This document shows, one piece after another, positions 54,305 to 64,000 of a DNA stretch of 64,000 nt. The notes under the pieces are model-generated. The model was not told where the DNA came from. It saw only the letters and a program-made list of their open reading frames with translations, and ran no database searches. A program made the translations under genes and the position numbers. How positions within the stretch are numbered: the stretch's first letter is position 1; the number at the start of each line of letters is the position of its first letter. The stretch comes from Lucinisca nassula (lineage: Eukaryota; Mollusca; Bivalvia; Lucinida; Lucinidae), in the NCBI GenBank assembly GCA_963580285.1, contig OY757010.1, forward strand, positions 149,592,675-149,656,674, in the 5' to 3' direction.

Positions 54305-54597
54305 CCCATGTCCTGCTGAATATTTTAATCTGCAACACCCACTATTGATTATCAAATTATCAACCAATCAGATTACTTGATTCAAAATATTGCAGCAAAT
54401 TCACAACCTGAATGACAAACAATGTAGATCCTGATCAGATGGCTTCTTCAGATTACTTGATTCAAAATATTGCAGCAAATTCACAACCTGAATGACAAAC
54501 AATGTAGATCCTGATCAGATGGCTTCTTCAGAAGCCATCTGATCTGGATCTACATTGTTTCAAAGATAAGGCAAATCCGGGCTCAGCAGGACAAGGG
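54305..54597 (-). mobile_element. Family A MITE with an 80-bp internal duplication
   Basis: TTAA lies at 54301-54304 and 54598-54601. The ends are CCCATGTCCTGCTGAATATT and GCTCAGCAGGACAAGGG. 54371-54450 is repeated directly at 54451-54530 (GATTACTTGATTCAAAATAT onward), so one arm of the hairpin is present twice. A separate 60-bp direct repeat with TTAGACAAATCCCCCAAAAT lies just upstream at about 54040-54160. Confidence 0.9.
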
Positions 54598-54627
54598 TTA
54601 ACAATGAGTTTGGAACTAACTGGCTAA

Positions 54628-54853
54628 CCCATTGTACACTCGTGGACTCTTCCATTGCTATATGCTGGACAAGTCAATTTGTTGTATAAGGGGTGTCAGA
54701 CTTTTTTATTTTTCGTTTTCATTCTATTTTGGACAGAAAATTCTGTTAGCAAATAGGGCAGGCCCTGATCAGATGCTGCATTCTGTGGTGCCTGATCTGG
54801 GCCTGCACTGTTTGCCACGGTACCCCTTTAGGGGTTTCCCCACATGCAATGGG
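54628..54853. mobile_element. Family B MITE
   Basis: It is collinear with the copy at 6384: CCCATTGTACACTCGTGGAC, TTGCTATATGCTGGACAAG, a hairpin at about 54752-54820 and the end CATGCAATGGG. The flanking TTAA has decayed to CTAA and GTAA. It begins 26 bp from the family A MITE. Confidence 0.85.
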
Positions 54854-54869
54854 TAACTTTTATGTCACT

Positions 54870-55515
54870 CTGGCATACCACAGTCACTGTGTAACACTGG
54901 TTCATATAACATGGTTCAGATATTACCAAATTTAATGATGGGTCCCAACTTGATGGATCCCAAATTTTTGGGATAATTTGGGATCCATATCATTAAATTT
55001 GGTTATATCCAAAACCATGTTGCAAAATATATAGATTATATAGATAAAATGACCATAAACGCTCATTTTTCTAAATACCGTATTCGCCCTAATTACCGCA
55101 CCGTGCGCTTAGGTTTTTCAAAATTGTGTCAAAAAATCTTGGTGAAAAATCGACCTATTAAGCGCACACGAATCATTTCGGGTAACTGTCTTGGCAGTTG
55201 AACTGTCTTGTTTCCCGCTTCGCAAATTTCGTCAGGAAAAGAATCGATACTTTCTTAAAACCCACATGCCGATTATTGCAGTTATGCTGTAGCCCTCACA
55301 TTGGCTTCTTTTGAAAGAAGCCAACTTGTTACATCCGTACACCGTAACTATTTTCCCGATCATTTTCGAAATAGATACGATGGGCCTCATGAATATTCAA
55401 GATGCCTCTCGGGGCTCCTTTTCCGACTACCTTATGACTTTATGAGTCATGTTATGCAGTCGGGTGTGGGTTTGGGTCTGTGCGACCATCCTGTGCCGGC
55501 AAATTGCAGCAAGTG

Positions 55516-55546
<31 letters not shown>

Positions 55547-56400
55547 GCATTTACCTTATTTCTAGGAGACGGCTTGAGATAGTTGGTTGCTTCACAGCAT
55601 GATTCCTGATCGGACTTAACCTGTCAGTGCCAATTAAAGTCGCATCTCTGACATTTTGCAATTGATAAATGAGTGAAAATTGATATTGATATGTAACTCG
55701 AGACGCATGTTTTTCATGCGTCGTACTGCCAAAATTAACAGCCTGCGTCCGATGCTTTCCTTTCTTTCTGGTCACATCTGTACATTTTGCGTGAACAAAT
55801 CTAATCACTCAATTTTGACACGTGGTTCAAGTAAACCGGCGATAAGATCAAAGATGCCGATGTGGACTTTTCCGATTCACCTATTTACATAATCAGCTGA
55901 TCTGACAACTCGTACTCAAGGAGTTCCACACTACAGATGGTCAGTTTCTGACACGGGTAATAAACACATTCAGCTGGATTATTATTATTACCGGATTATC
56001 AATTGGGTTTTTTGTAATCAACTTGTTTCCTTTATCGATGGATATTTAATACTTCGATCCTGGAGACGTAAAAAAACAGGGCGAAGTCAACTTCTCTTTT
56101 CTAGTCTGGTAAGGCGAAGTTCTTGAACTTCGGGCGAAGAAGTCGCCCGAATCGCGCCCTCGGCTGATCCCTGTCAGGTATCTGTGGATTTCATGGGTAC
56201 CAAAAGGTTTGGGAACCACATTTAAACGAGGAAATAAAGTGTGTATTAGAGCTGCCGAGTGAATTTGACAGAAATCTGTAAGGTGTGCGCTTATGCAATA
56301 TTTCAAAAATAGCTTTGGTGTGCGCTTATAGGAGCATGTGCGGTATTTAGGGCGAATACGGTAATCTATATACAATTATTCTTTCTGCTATGGAGTGTAA
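54870..56400. mobile_element. TTATAACAC-type MITE split by a pogo-like transposon
   Basis: The left part carries ATGATGGGTCCCAACTTGAT and the palindrome arm AGATTATATAGATAAAATGA followed by CTCATTTTTCTAAA. The arm resumes after the insertion as TAATCTATATACAATTATTC. This gives the pre-insertion sequence and marks the insertion point exactly. Confidence 0.75.
55078..56361. mobile_element. pogo/Tc1-like non-autonomous transposon, 1284 bp
   Basis: TA flanks it (55076-55077 and 56362-56363). The terminal inverted repeats are CCGTATTCGCCCTAATTACC and CCGTATTCGCCCTAAATACC, each followed by GCAC, and a second inverted motif GTGCGCTTA lies inside. TA duplication and this style of repeat are typical of pogo or Tc1/mariner relatives. 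Open frames of 70 to 109 codons occur on both strands (for example 56046-56375), but I recognise no transposase or DDE motif. A run of 27 T lies at 55520-55546. Confidence 0.8.
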
Positions 56401-56761
56401 CAAAAGTGCGGTAAAGAGAGGCTGGGAATGTGCCAATACTGATATATGGATACTTCCAATATAATGAGAAACCACTTAAAAGTATTATGTATATTCCATT
56501 AGTGCAGCTGCCAGACTCTCTCAATGTCACTCTGAACTTGACATCCCAGGCCATCTGCATCAAGATGGCTATCAGAAATTGAAAAGATACAATCTACCAT
56601 GACCAGAAGCTCTGGTTTATCTATCTATTGCTTATCCATAATGTCCTTCACACATGGTAAGTTGCAGACCTAATTAGAATGTGCAGACAGATGGCCCTCA
56701 GTTGTAATGCAAACAGGCAAATCTGACATAAATATCCAAACTGATCAGGTTTGACAAGTAC

Positions 56762-56955
56762 ACCAGAACTTCCATTATAACACTGTTCTTTATAGCATGG
56801 TTTTGGATATAACACAATTTCAAGCTGGATCCCAAAAATGTATAGATTATATAGAAAATAATCTATACAGTTTTGTTTGGCTATAACATGGTCTAACTAA
56901 AGTTTCTGTTTTGGACCCCATTAATAGTGTTAGTAAAGAGGTTATGGTGTAACAG
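56762..56955. mobile_element. TTATAACAC-type MITE
   Basis: ACTTCCATTATAACACTGTT on the left, GGATCCCAAAAATGTATAGA in the core and ATTAATAGTGTTAGTAAAG on the right match the order seen at 39132-39312. The central palindrome is shortened (ATAGATTATATAGAAAATAA, then TCTATA). Confidence 0.72.
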
Positions 56956-57184
56956 TTATGAACACCCCACCTTAAAAATTCCACTTTACGTTTATATTGA
57001 GAAATGTTCAAGGTAAAAATGGCTTCAATGGTTGGTTTGGTGGTAAAAATGGCTGAGTCAACAAAATTAATGTGACATCTACTTATAGTCAGTTTACCTA
57101 ACCACACAACTTGTGCGGAGGCTAAAACCTAATGGCAGCAGTGCATGCTCATTCACTAGAAAATGATATACACAACCTCCTTGT

Positions 57185-57310
57185 TTTGTTTGTTTGATTT
57201 ATGTTTAACATCCCTGTCAACACTATATAGGTCATTTTGGAGATGTTGTTTCCAACTTTTGTGGGACTTTTACCCACACTGAGATGAAACAAATAAGATT
57301 TATGTAACAC
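57185..57310 (-). mobile_element. R290 tail-side fragment
   Basis: GTTTGTTTGATTTATGTTTA, CATCCCTGTCAACACTATA and GACTTTTACCCACACTGAG mark the 3' third of R290 in antisense. The rest is absent. Confidence 0.7.
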
Positions 57311-57424
57311 AACTGTTGGTGCCAAAGCCATGTTAGTTAAAAAATAGAGAAAAAAAAAACGAACATTATTGCCTGCTTTTTATCAATCTTTAAACACACA
57401 GGAATAGCTCATCTTTTTATACTG

Positions 57425-57715
57425 CCCCCGCCCATCAGGGCTTGAAGAAATAGATGGGCTGCATGATGGTTCCATGCAGAGCTGAAACCGGCCTGCACAA
57501 GAGTACTGGTAAACTGCTTAGAGGATCTAAACCTGCCCAGCCAAAGCGGTGCGAGTCGGCCTGTCCATGCTTATAAACCCTTCAGGTTTCATTGGGCAAC
57601 AGGGCTTGAGATGTCATTTCATCTCAATGTCGGGTAAAAGTCCCACAGAATTGAAAGCAACATCTCCAAAATGACCTTTACAGTGTTGACGGGGATGTTA
57701 AACCTCAAATCAAGC
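57425..57715 (+). mobile_element. R290 retroposon, near full length
   Basis: A sense copy from GCCCCCGCCCATCAGGGCTT through GTACTGGTAAACTGCTTAG and CGGGTAAAAGTCCCACAG to GGGATGTTAAACCTCAAATC. The tail is CAAGCAAAAA. It is intermediate in divergence. Confidence 0.87.
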
Positions 57716-57779
57716 AAAAACTAGAAAACTGTCGATGGCGCGCCATCACAAATCCCCACACTTTCTACAGAGGGGCCAA

Positions 57780-58155
57780 GTACCGAAAACCCCTCACCCT
57801 GGGCCCTAATTTGACCCCAGGGTCAAAATATTACCTGTATTATATTTTACTAATCATGCCCTTCAATTTGATATGCCACATGACTATGTTCCAAAAAACT
57901 TAAATTTTGACTCTTTGACCCCTCCCCCAGGGCCCCAATCTGACCCCAGGGTCAAAATTTTACTTGTATTGTATTGTATTCTATTAATCACCCCCTTCAA
58001 TTTGATATTCCATATGACTATATTCGGTAAAATTTTAATTTTGACCCCCTGACTTTTACCCGACATTGAGATGAAATGACATCTCAAGCCCTGCCGCCCA
58101 ATGAAACCAACAGGGTTTATAAGCATGGACGGGCCGACATGCACCGCTTTGCATC
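57780..58155. repeat. Two 140-bp direct repeats plus an R290 fragment
   Basis: GGGCCCTAATTTGACCCCAG near 57808 and GGGCCCCAATCTGACCCCAG near 57931 head two units that share CCTTCAATTTGATAT and CATATGACTAT. 58048-58155 is an antisense R290 middle fragment ending in GCACCGCTTTGC. The stretch 58156-58800 shows no further feature. Confidence 0.7.
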
Positions 58156-58800
58156 TATCACATGTATTTAAAGGAAGTGTAATTTTTGAGAGCTGGAAGA
58201 TGAGTATCACATTTTCTTCACTTCCTGTATACAGAGATCTTTTCATCAACTGTACTGTTATCTCTAAATAAGACTTTAAGCTAATTGACATTGATCAAGT
58301 TGAGGTTGTGTAAAAATTAGCAGACAAATATTTAATTTGCAGATAACATATTGGTGTGTCCTTTTTTATAATTACTTTGTGTAATACAAATGTTACTTCA
58401 CGTCTATGTTAACAGTCTAAAATGAGATTTTTTTCTGAATGTTATATTTTTCTGCATGTAGCGGTACATGTATGCCATGCTATTCTCTTCTCAAGTGTAG
58501 TGGAGTGAGAAGAAGTTCGTTGTCCGAGCCTGAATAAACGATGTCCTTGTTGTACTCGCTGAATCTTGTTTGCAAACTTCGAAGCATTATATAAAAAGAA
58601 TTCTATTGATATCCATTCATGTGGATCCGAATTGCTACTGGTGACACATAAAATGACATGCCTTCACCAGAACCCCAGCCAGCACAACACAGTGTGAAAG
58701 CTGACATTGTTATGATTAATAGAAAAATAAATTTTTGATGAAGACTGTGTTGCTCCTGGAGAATTCCATTTTCAACTCTTCTCAAAACTAGCATTTTTAA

Positions 58801-58992
58801 CCCTTGTCCTGCTAATCCCGGATATGCCTTATCTTTGAAACAATGTAGATCCAGATCAGATGGCTTCTGATCAGGATCTACATTGTTTACCATTCAGATT
58901 GTGAATTTGTTGCAATAATTTGCATCAAGTAATCTGATTGGTTGATAATCGGTAGTGGGTGTGGCATATATGAATATTCAGCAGGACAAGGG
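58801..58992 (+). mobile_element. Family A MITE lacking the hairpin apex
   Basis: TTAA lies at 58797-58800 and 58993-58996. It is almost the same as the copy at 36390 but is 13 bp shorter. The missing bases are GAAGCCATCTGAT on the right side of the hairpin apex. The rest, including the perfect CCCTTGTCCTGCT ends, is unchanged. Confidence 0.92.
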
Positions 58993-59243
58993 TTAAAACA
59001 ATTAGCTTTCAGCACTTGAGACTGTGTGATTAGCATTATCCAAAGGTTTTGCACAATGACTCAAGGAACTGAATATATTGTACAAATCAAAAACTGACAG
59101 GAACAAAAGTTGAATGAAGCTACCATACCTGTGATATCTCCCTTATCAGGAGGTAGACTCCCTCATTTTGATGCTAATTTTTGCCAACTTTAAGGTAAAT
59201 TTTAGTAACATTTTTGAGTCTCCCTCATTTGAACTGAGAAGTT

Positions 59244-59587
59244 GTGGAGCGTGATAGCTCAGTGGTTAGTGCACTTGCCTCTGATGCTAAAGGTCCCGGG
59301 TTCAATCCCCGGCAGCGGCGATAAAATTTCGGTGTCCGAACGCGCTCCATTGGCATCATTTGCAGGGATGAATGTCATAAAGTGCACCGTCCTTCGGATC
59401 GGGACGTTAACTGGAGGCCCCCTGTGCAGGGAGAACCATCCCCTGTGCAGGTTAAAGAACCCTACCATAATTACATGATTACTGTGTAGGCTTTCATCCT
59501 GCAAAACTGGAGTGTATGTAATATACACCTGACTAGAATGTCCGCGAGGGCGTATGGCAGTATATATAGAAAAAAAAAAGAAAAGAA
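59244..59587 (+). mobile_element. SINE-3, tRNA-derived, full length
   Basis: The head is GATAGCTCAGTGGTTAGTGC (box A), then CCCGGGTTCAATCCCCGGCA (box B). The body TTTGCAGGGATGAATGTC, TTAACTGGAGGCCCCCTGTG and GGCTTTCATCCTGC leads to an A-rich tail. AGAAGTT lies on both sides (59237-59243 and 59588-59594) as a possible short target duplication. It is not a tRNA gene: the 3' acceptor is missing and there is a 250-bp body. Confidence 0.9.
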
Positions 59588-59694
59588 AGAAGTTTGCTTC
59601 TCCCTCATCACAATGGCAAATCTCCCTCATACAGTTAAAAAAATTATCACAGGTTTGAGCTACAATTTCTGATATGGAAATCAAATAACTTTAA

Positions 59695-59932
59695 CCCTTA
59701 AGATGCCAACAAAAAATGCATCTGTAAATGTCTCTGTTTTTGTCGTCTGTTGCTGCATTTTCTTGCAAATTTTTCAAACACATTTATGCATACAGACAAG
59801 CAGTGTGGACCCTGATCAGACTGTTCCTAGAGAAGCAGTCTGATCTGGGTCCACACTTTTTGCAACAATAACTTTTAAAGTATAAAGCAGACAATAAAAC
59901 AGACGACAACATTGTTCTTGGCATCTTATGGG
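59695..59932. mobile_element. Family C MITE
   Basis: Left TTAA at 59691-59694; the right one is changed to TTAT. The ends are CCCTTAAGATGCCAACAAAA and TTGGCATCTTATGGG. The hairpin GTGTGGACCCTGATCAGACT faces CAGTCTGATCTGGGTCCACA. It is the reversed relative of the copy behind the RhoGAP stop codon. Confidence 0.87.
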
Positions 59933-59947
59933 TTATAAATTGTTAGC

Positions 59948-60280
59948 ATTACGAAAAAATGACAATACAAATACATTGTAACCACTATCGACGAAAAAAT
60001 AAAAAAATTTAAGATGAAAAATTGCGATATTTTTCTTATTTCTGCTCAAAATATAGATTGCAGGTATTCGTTAGAGTACCAATATTTTCTTATTTCTGCT
60101 CAAAATATAGATTGCAGGTACTCGTTAGAACTGCCTTATCGAGGCGGTTCTAACGAGTACCAACAATCTATATTTTAGAGCAGAAATAAGAAAAATAGGG
60201 TTTACCCCTCTAAACCCCAGTTTTACTACATAAAAGTGGGGTTCAAGGTGTCAAAATTATATAGGCCTCTTTTCGTGATG
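59948..60280. mobile_element. AAACACGCC-family MITE with partial arm duplication
   Basis: The ends are CATTACGAAAAAATGACAAT and the inverse of ATATAGGCCTCTTTTCGTGA. The left hairpin arm, with TTTCTTATTTCTGCTCAAAA and TATAGATTGCAGGTA, is present twice (about 60027-60075 and 60083-60130). The apex is GCCTTATCGAGGCGG. Confidence 0.82.
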
Positions 60281-61569
60281 TCAGTGACTATGATACATGT
60301 ATTCTTGTAAAGCCCATCAAGAACTAAAGACTAACCAGTTATCCAGGTGATTTTTTCCAAGTCAAGAATTTCAACAAAAGATGTAATCCCCATTTCATCA
60401 CCAAGATGATTATTATATGAAATCACTATAATCCAAATATTAATTCAATATAAGAAATACACAAAGCACAATGTTCTTCTAATATCTACTTTGTCTACTA
60501 GTGATGAAAATAGATTCATTAACAGCACTTTATTTCTTTAAGTATTTCGTTTGTATCGTTAGTAGTTTCCAGTTCAAAGCTGCAAGCAACACTGACCAAA
60601 AGTGTGTCCCCAATTTCAGCTATATAGTTTACCTATAACTTCAGGCAAAAAAATAACAATAAAATCTACCTTTCATGGATAGCTTCTAGCTCCAGGCTTT
60701 TAGATGTTACAGTTAAACTAAGCAAGATCTTTCCAATCTTGCATAACAGAATAATAGGCTCAAGATTTCACTGTTTACTTTTTATCGCTTCCTACCCTCC
60801 AACACTGAGGATATGGTTTAGATTGTCTAGATATATCCCTCTGGTCAAAAGCAGTTCTACTGAACAATGGACACCAATAAATACTGAAATGGAAAAGCTG
60901 GTCTGAAAGATAAACAGCCCAAGGCGGAAGCGAATGAAGTTGGTTCAAAGGTTACCAATAATACAATGAGTTAATATCGAAAAATAAATGCAGACTGCAG
61001 CAAGTTTCTATTTGCTTTGAGCCTAATGTTTTCCCCATTTAAATTTCAGTAATGGTTTGAAATAACAATAACCCTTCCTCATTATTTGCTTCAATTGGTC
61101 AAGCTATGGTCTTAGACAAGGAGAAAATTTTACTCCCCTTTGATAAAACAGCAAAAATCAATAAACGCTTTGAAGCAAATTTTAGAATCAAATGAACCGG
61201 AAAACTTACATTTGCAATGAAAAGAGAAAATGACCATAAAGCTGACATTTATGCCCAGATAGTTTGTAGCTTTCCACTTTTCAAATCATAAAGAACCTTA
61301 ATTCCTATGGGGGATATTTTTTTTCTCATGAAATGGACACAATCAGAACTTCTTTTCATACCAGTTTTTTTTCCTTTTTGGTTGATTGTTTGTCATCAAG
61401 TTCAAAATTGAAATGAAGGCAATGATCATAAGGAATCAATACAATTACCTCACATCCCGATGAGCCAAGACACCAAAGGGCAAGAAACACTTCACGGTAA
61501 TGAAAACTTAACAAGCAGAAAGAAGGACAGTTACTTTCCCACAGAATGGCCAAACCCAAAGTTATATAC
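60281..61569. other. AT-rich stretch, no feature recognised
   Basis: I found no terminal repeats, tandem structure or supported coding region. The short open frame at 61356-61559 (minus) has no family resemblance that I can see. Confidence 0.5.
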
Positions 61570-61574
61570 AGTCA

Positions 61575-61983
61575 ACCCAGACATTCGTTATAACGGCAAA
61601 ACTCGTTACAATGGCAATTTGCTAAAGGCTTAACCTAGGTTCCGAGTGACCTGGGCTTCCCTCGAGTTGGAAATGCAAAAATCGAATCCATAGTCATGAA
61701 AGAGACTTGTTATCTAATACTCCAAGAAATAAATGCTATTTGATAGAATCGCCTCACCCAGAAAAAACACATCTGAAAATGTCGTCTGCTTATGTTGCCT
61801 GCTGAATCTTCTTCCAAACTTTTTAAGAATATTTTTGCATACAGGCAAACAGTTTCGACCCCGATCAGACTGCTCCTAGAGGAGCATTCTGATCTGGGTT
61901 CACACTGTTTTGCAAAAATGACTTTTAAACTAACCAGCAGATGACAAAACAGACGACAATTGTTGTGATTGGCATTTTATGGA
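61575..61983. mobile_element. Two MITE fragments
   Basis: 61575-61760 matches the left part of the element at 35480-35885 (CGTTATAACGGCAAAACTCG, then TAGAATCGCCTCAC, where it breaks off in the hairpin). 61775-61983 is the right part of a family C MITE with the hairpin GACCCCGATCAGACTGCTCC and an end GGCATTTTATGGATTAA. Confidence 0.75.
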
Positions 61984-62154
61984 TTAAATTCCATTGCTCT
62001 AGCACATTAGCCCAGTCTAGAATTGACAGATAACCCTCTTTACATAGCACTCTCACATCACAGCAGCAAGAATAGCTTGGCTATAAATAATCCTTACTTT
62101 GATTTTGAACAAGTTTAACACAACATGATTGTGCGCAGATCAACTTTAATTGTC

Positions 62155-63110
62155 ACATGGACAATCACAGGGACGTAAACTTCAAGGTCAGTTCATTATG
62201 TATACAGGTCAAATTTTTTGTATGGGCGTGCAGTCCTTGTCACAAGGAACCTACATGCAAAATATGAAGGCTCTATCTCAAACGGTTCAAAAGTTATGGC
62301 CAATGTTATTTTTTCTTTTAAGTAGGTCAAAGGTCAAGGTCACAGGTCATTATTTTTTGTATGGACTAGACACCCTTGTCACAAGGAACCTGAATGCAAA
62401 ATATGAAGGCTCTATCTCAATGGTTCAAAAGTTGTGACCAATGTTATTTTTTTCTTTTAAGTAGGTCAAAGGTCATAGTCATGGTCACAGGTCAGATTTT
62501 TTTGTATGGATGGGAAGCCCTAATCACAAGGAACCTACATGCAAAATATGAAGGTTCTATCTCAAATGGTTCTAAAGTTATCACCAATGTTATTTTTTTC
62601 TTAAAAGTAGGTCATGGGTCAAGGTCAAAGGTCAATTGTTTTTGTGTAAGTGGGAAGTCCATGTCACAAAGAACCCACATGCCAAATATGAAGGCTCTAT
62701 CTCAAAAGGTTCAATAGTTATGAGCAATGTTATTTTTTTTCTTTAAAGTAGGTCATGGGTATTATAAGGTCAAAGGTCGATTTTTTCTGTATGTTTAGAA
62801 AGCCCTTGTCACAAGGAACCTACATGCCAAATATGAAGGCTCTATCTCAAACGGTTCACAAGTTATGACCAATGTTAAAGTTGTCCACTTACAAAGAATC
62901 AATTTTTTTCTTGAAAGCAGGTCATGGGTCAAGGTCAAGGTCACAGGTCAAATTTATTGTACGTTTGGAAAGCCCATGTCACAAGGAACCTACATGCCAA
63001 ATATGAAGCCTCAATCTCAAACGGTTCAAAAGTTATGACCAACCTTAAAGTTGTCCGCATACAAACAAACAACAAACAGACAGGGCAAATACAATATGTC
63101 CCCCCTCCCA
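62155..63110 (+). repeat. Tandem repeat of about 143 bp, six to seven units
   Basis: Units carry GTCACAAGGAACCTACATGC, AAATATGAAGGCTCTATCTC, AAAAGTTATGACCAATGTTA and AGGTCAAGGTCACAGGTCA. GTCACAAGG starts near 62239, 62379, 62523, 62663, 62809 and 62978. The overlapping open frames follow the repeat and are not genes. The tail has ACAAACAAACAACAAACAGA. The pattern resembles the cores of the Helitron-like elements at 22-30 kb, but I could not find the ACAAGAGG and CTAAAA ends. Confidence 0.88.
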
Positions 63111-63876
63111 CCTGCTATCGCTACCGAAGACATGCATATAGGGTGTAACAAATGAAAAAGGTTATCTTTTTTAAGCAGGCAATGGTGAGTAGTCAATGAA
63201 ATGAAAAGAAAAAAAAAAGAAGGAAATTTGTAGCCATCTAAAACTTAACACAGATGTTAGACATGTCAAAAATTAGAGTAATGACTGCTAATGGGTACAT
63301 TTGGTGTTTTATTGTTTTATTCTTGAAGTTAATGGTCCATTTATTCCTGAGTGTATAGTTGACCTGGAGTCTTCAGCCCCTCTAGGTGTGAGAAGGTCAG
63401 CCCCTGGCACCCTTGGTCAGGTCTCATGCTCATAAAAAGACCATTATTGCACCATGTCAAACCATTCAGAAAATTTTAATGCAATTTATGTTGATATTCC
63501 ATTTAAAGGTAGGAAGTGCCAGAATTTAAAATTACCAGTTTATATAATGAAACAAAAATACACATGTAAAAAATGTTTTTGTTACTGTTCTTGTTTACTT
63601 TTCATTTGTATACCTATCTATTTATCTTTTTACTATTTCATGTATAATCACAGGTGATAATATAGTTTTCTGTTATTCCGAGACTAAAAAGTCAATGAAG
63701 CAAAAATTTATTTGGGCTTCCTTTGTGAAAACATTTTGAAAGAAAAATGAATACCCGACAAACCCACAATTATTCTTTATAAAGTGGAATTTTCATTAAA
63801 ACTAGATGGACTAGCCAGTCAGCGTTATTAAGACTTAATTATGTGTTTAGTGGTCAACATAGCAATTAAAATTAAT
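63111..63876. other. AT-rich stretch, no feature recognised
   Basis: The reading frame at 63454-63657 (plus) has a hydrophobic Tyr/Phe-rich end. It has no recognised family and I do not call it a gene. Confidence 0.45.
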
Positions 63877-63880
63877 TTAA

Positions 63881-64000
63881 CTCTTATCATGCTGTTCACG
63901 ACAACCCCTATCTTTGGAAACAGTGTAGATCCAGATCAGATGGCTTCTGAAGAAGCCATCTGATCAGGATCTACACTGTATGACATTTAATAAATGAATT
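63881..64000 (+). mobile_element. Family A MITE, cut by the window edge
   Basis: TTAA at 63877-63880, then CTCTTATCATGCTGTTCACG. The hairpin TGTAGATCCAGATCAGATGG with CTTC faces GAAG and CCATCTGATCAGGATCTACA. The right terminal repeat is outside the window. Confidence 0.82.

Noticed and set aside
55301..55582. 93-codon frame inside the TA-flanked element
   Set aside because: It has no family resemblance and ends in a phenylalanine run from the 27-T tract, with competing frames on the other strand.
54870..56955. Further genes in the right-hand 14 kb
   Set aside because: No phase-consistent chain of exons, and every frame over 80 codons overlaps an identified repeat or lacks any recognisable domain.
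59244..59320. A functional tRNA gene on the plus strand
   Set aside because: Same reasoning: it is the head of SINE-3, with a long non-tRNA body and an A-rich tail.

Overview
The window reads as the nuclear genome of a bivalve mollusc. The evidence is one spliced gene with short GT-AG exons and introns of 0.5 to 2.6 kb, set in a very dense mix of tRNA-derived SINEs, short inverted-repeat transposons (MITEs), Helitron-like elements with tandem-repeat cores, and satellite DNA. That mix, and several of the element ends, match what I remember of clam and mussel genomes. No database search was possible, so the species is left open.

Layout. 1-1068 is a 383-bp direct repeat, with a SINE in the first copy only. 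1069-2790 is a satellite of about 360 bp, followed by a 21-bp palindromic minisatellite (2806-3030). 3.1-9.4 kb is a mosaic of retroposons and MITEs. 9498-19948 is a large array of a 114-bp satellite, about 80 units, split at 16147-17430 by a different repeat with a period of about 150 bp. 20-30 kb holds three elements with tandem-repeat cores, two of them with the same Helitron-like ends, plus a Harbinger-like transposon with 1.1 kb of TCGCCGA-type motifs. 30-38 kb is a MITE field that includes a four-element nested stack. 38676-49935 (minus strand) is the only protein gene I can support. 50-64 kb is again MITEs and retroposons, including a pogo-like TA-flanked element and a tandem array of about 143 bp.

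The gene is a complete ten-exon ARHGAP19-type Rho GTPase-activating protein. I rebuilt it from phase-consistent GT/AG junctions; it is predicted at 625 residues. A MITE sits 38 bp past its stop codon, so it probably lies in the 3' UTR, and several introns carry further MITE hairpins.

The most notable pattern is not a gene. Two hairpin cassettes recur in the window. One pairs AGTGTAGACCCAGATCAGA-type arms. The other pairs GAATCGCCTC with GAGGCGATTC. Each is embedded in several MITE families whose terminal repeats are otherwise different. Many of the MITEs carrying the first cassette are cleanly bounded by TTAA, as expected for piggyBac-type transposition. The 114-bp satellite also carries a small stem that shows paired changes in some units. 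Names such as R290, SINE-1 to SINE-3 and MITE families A to D are labels used only in this annotation.
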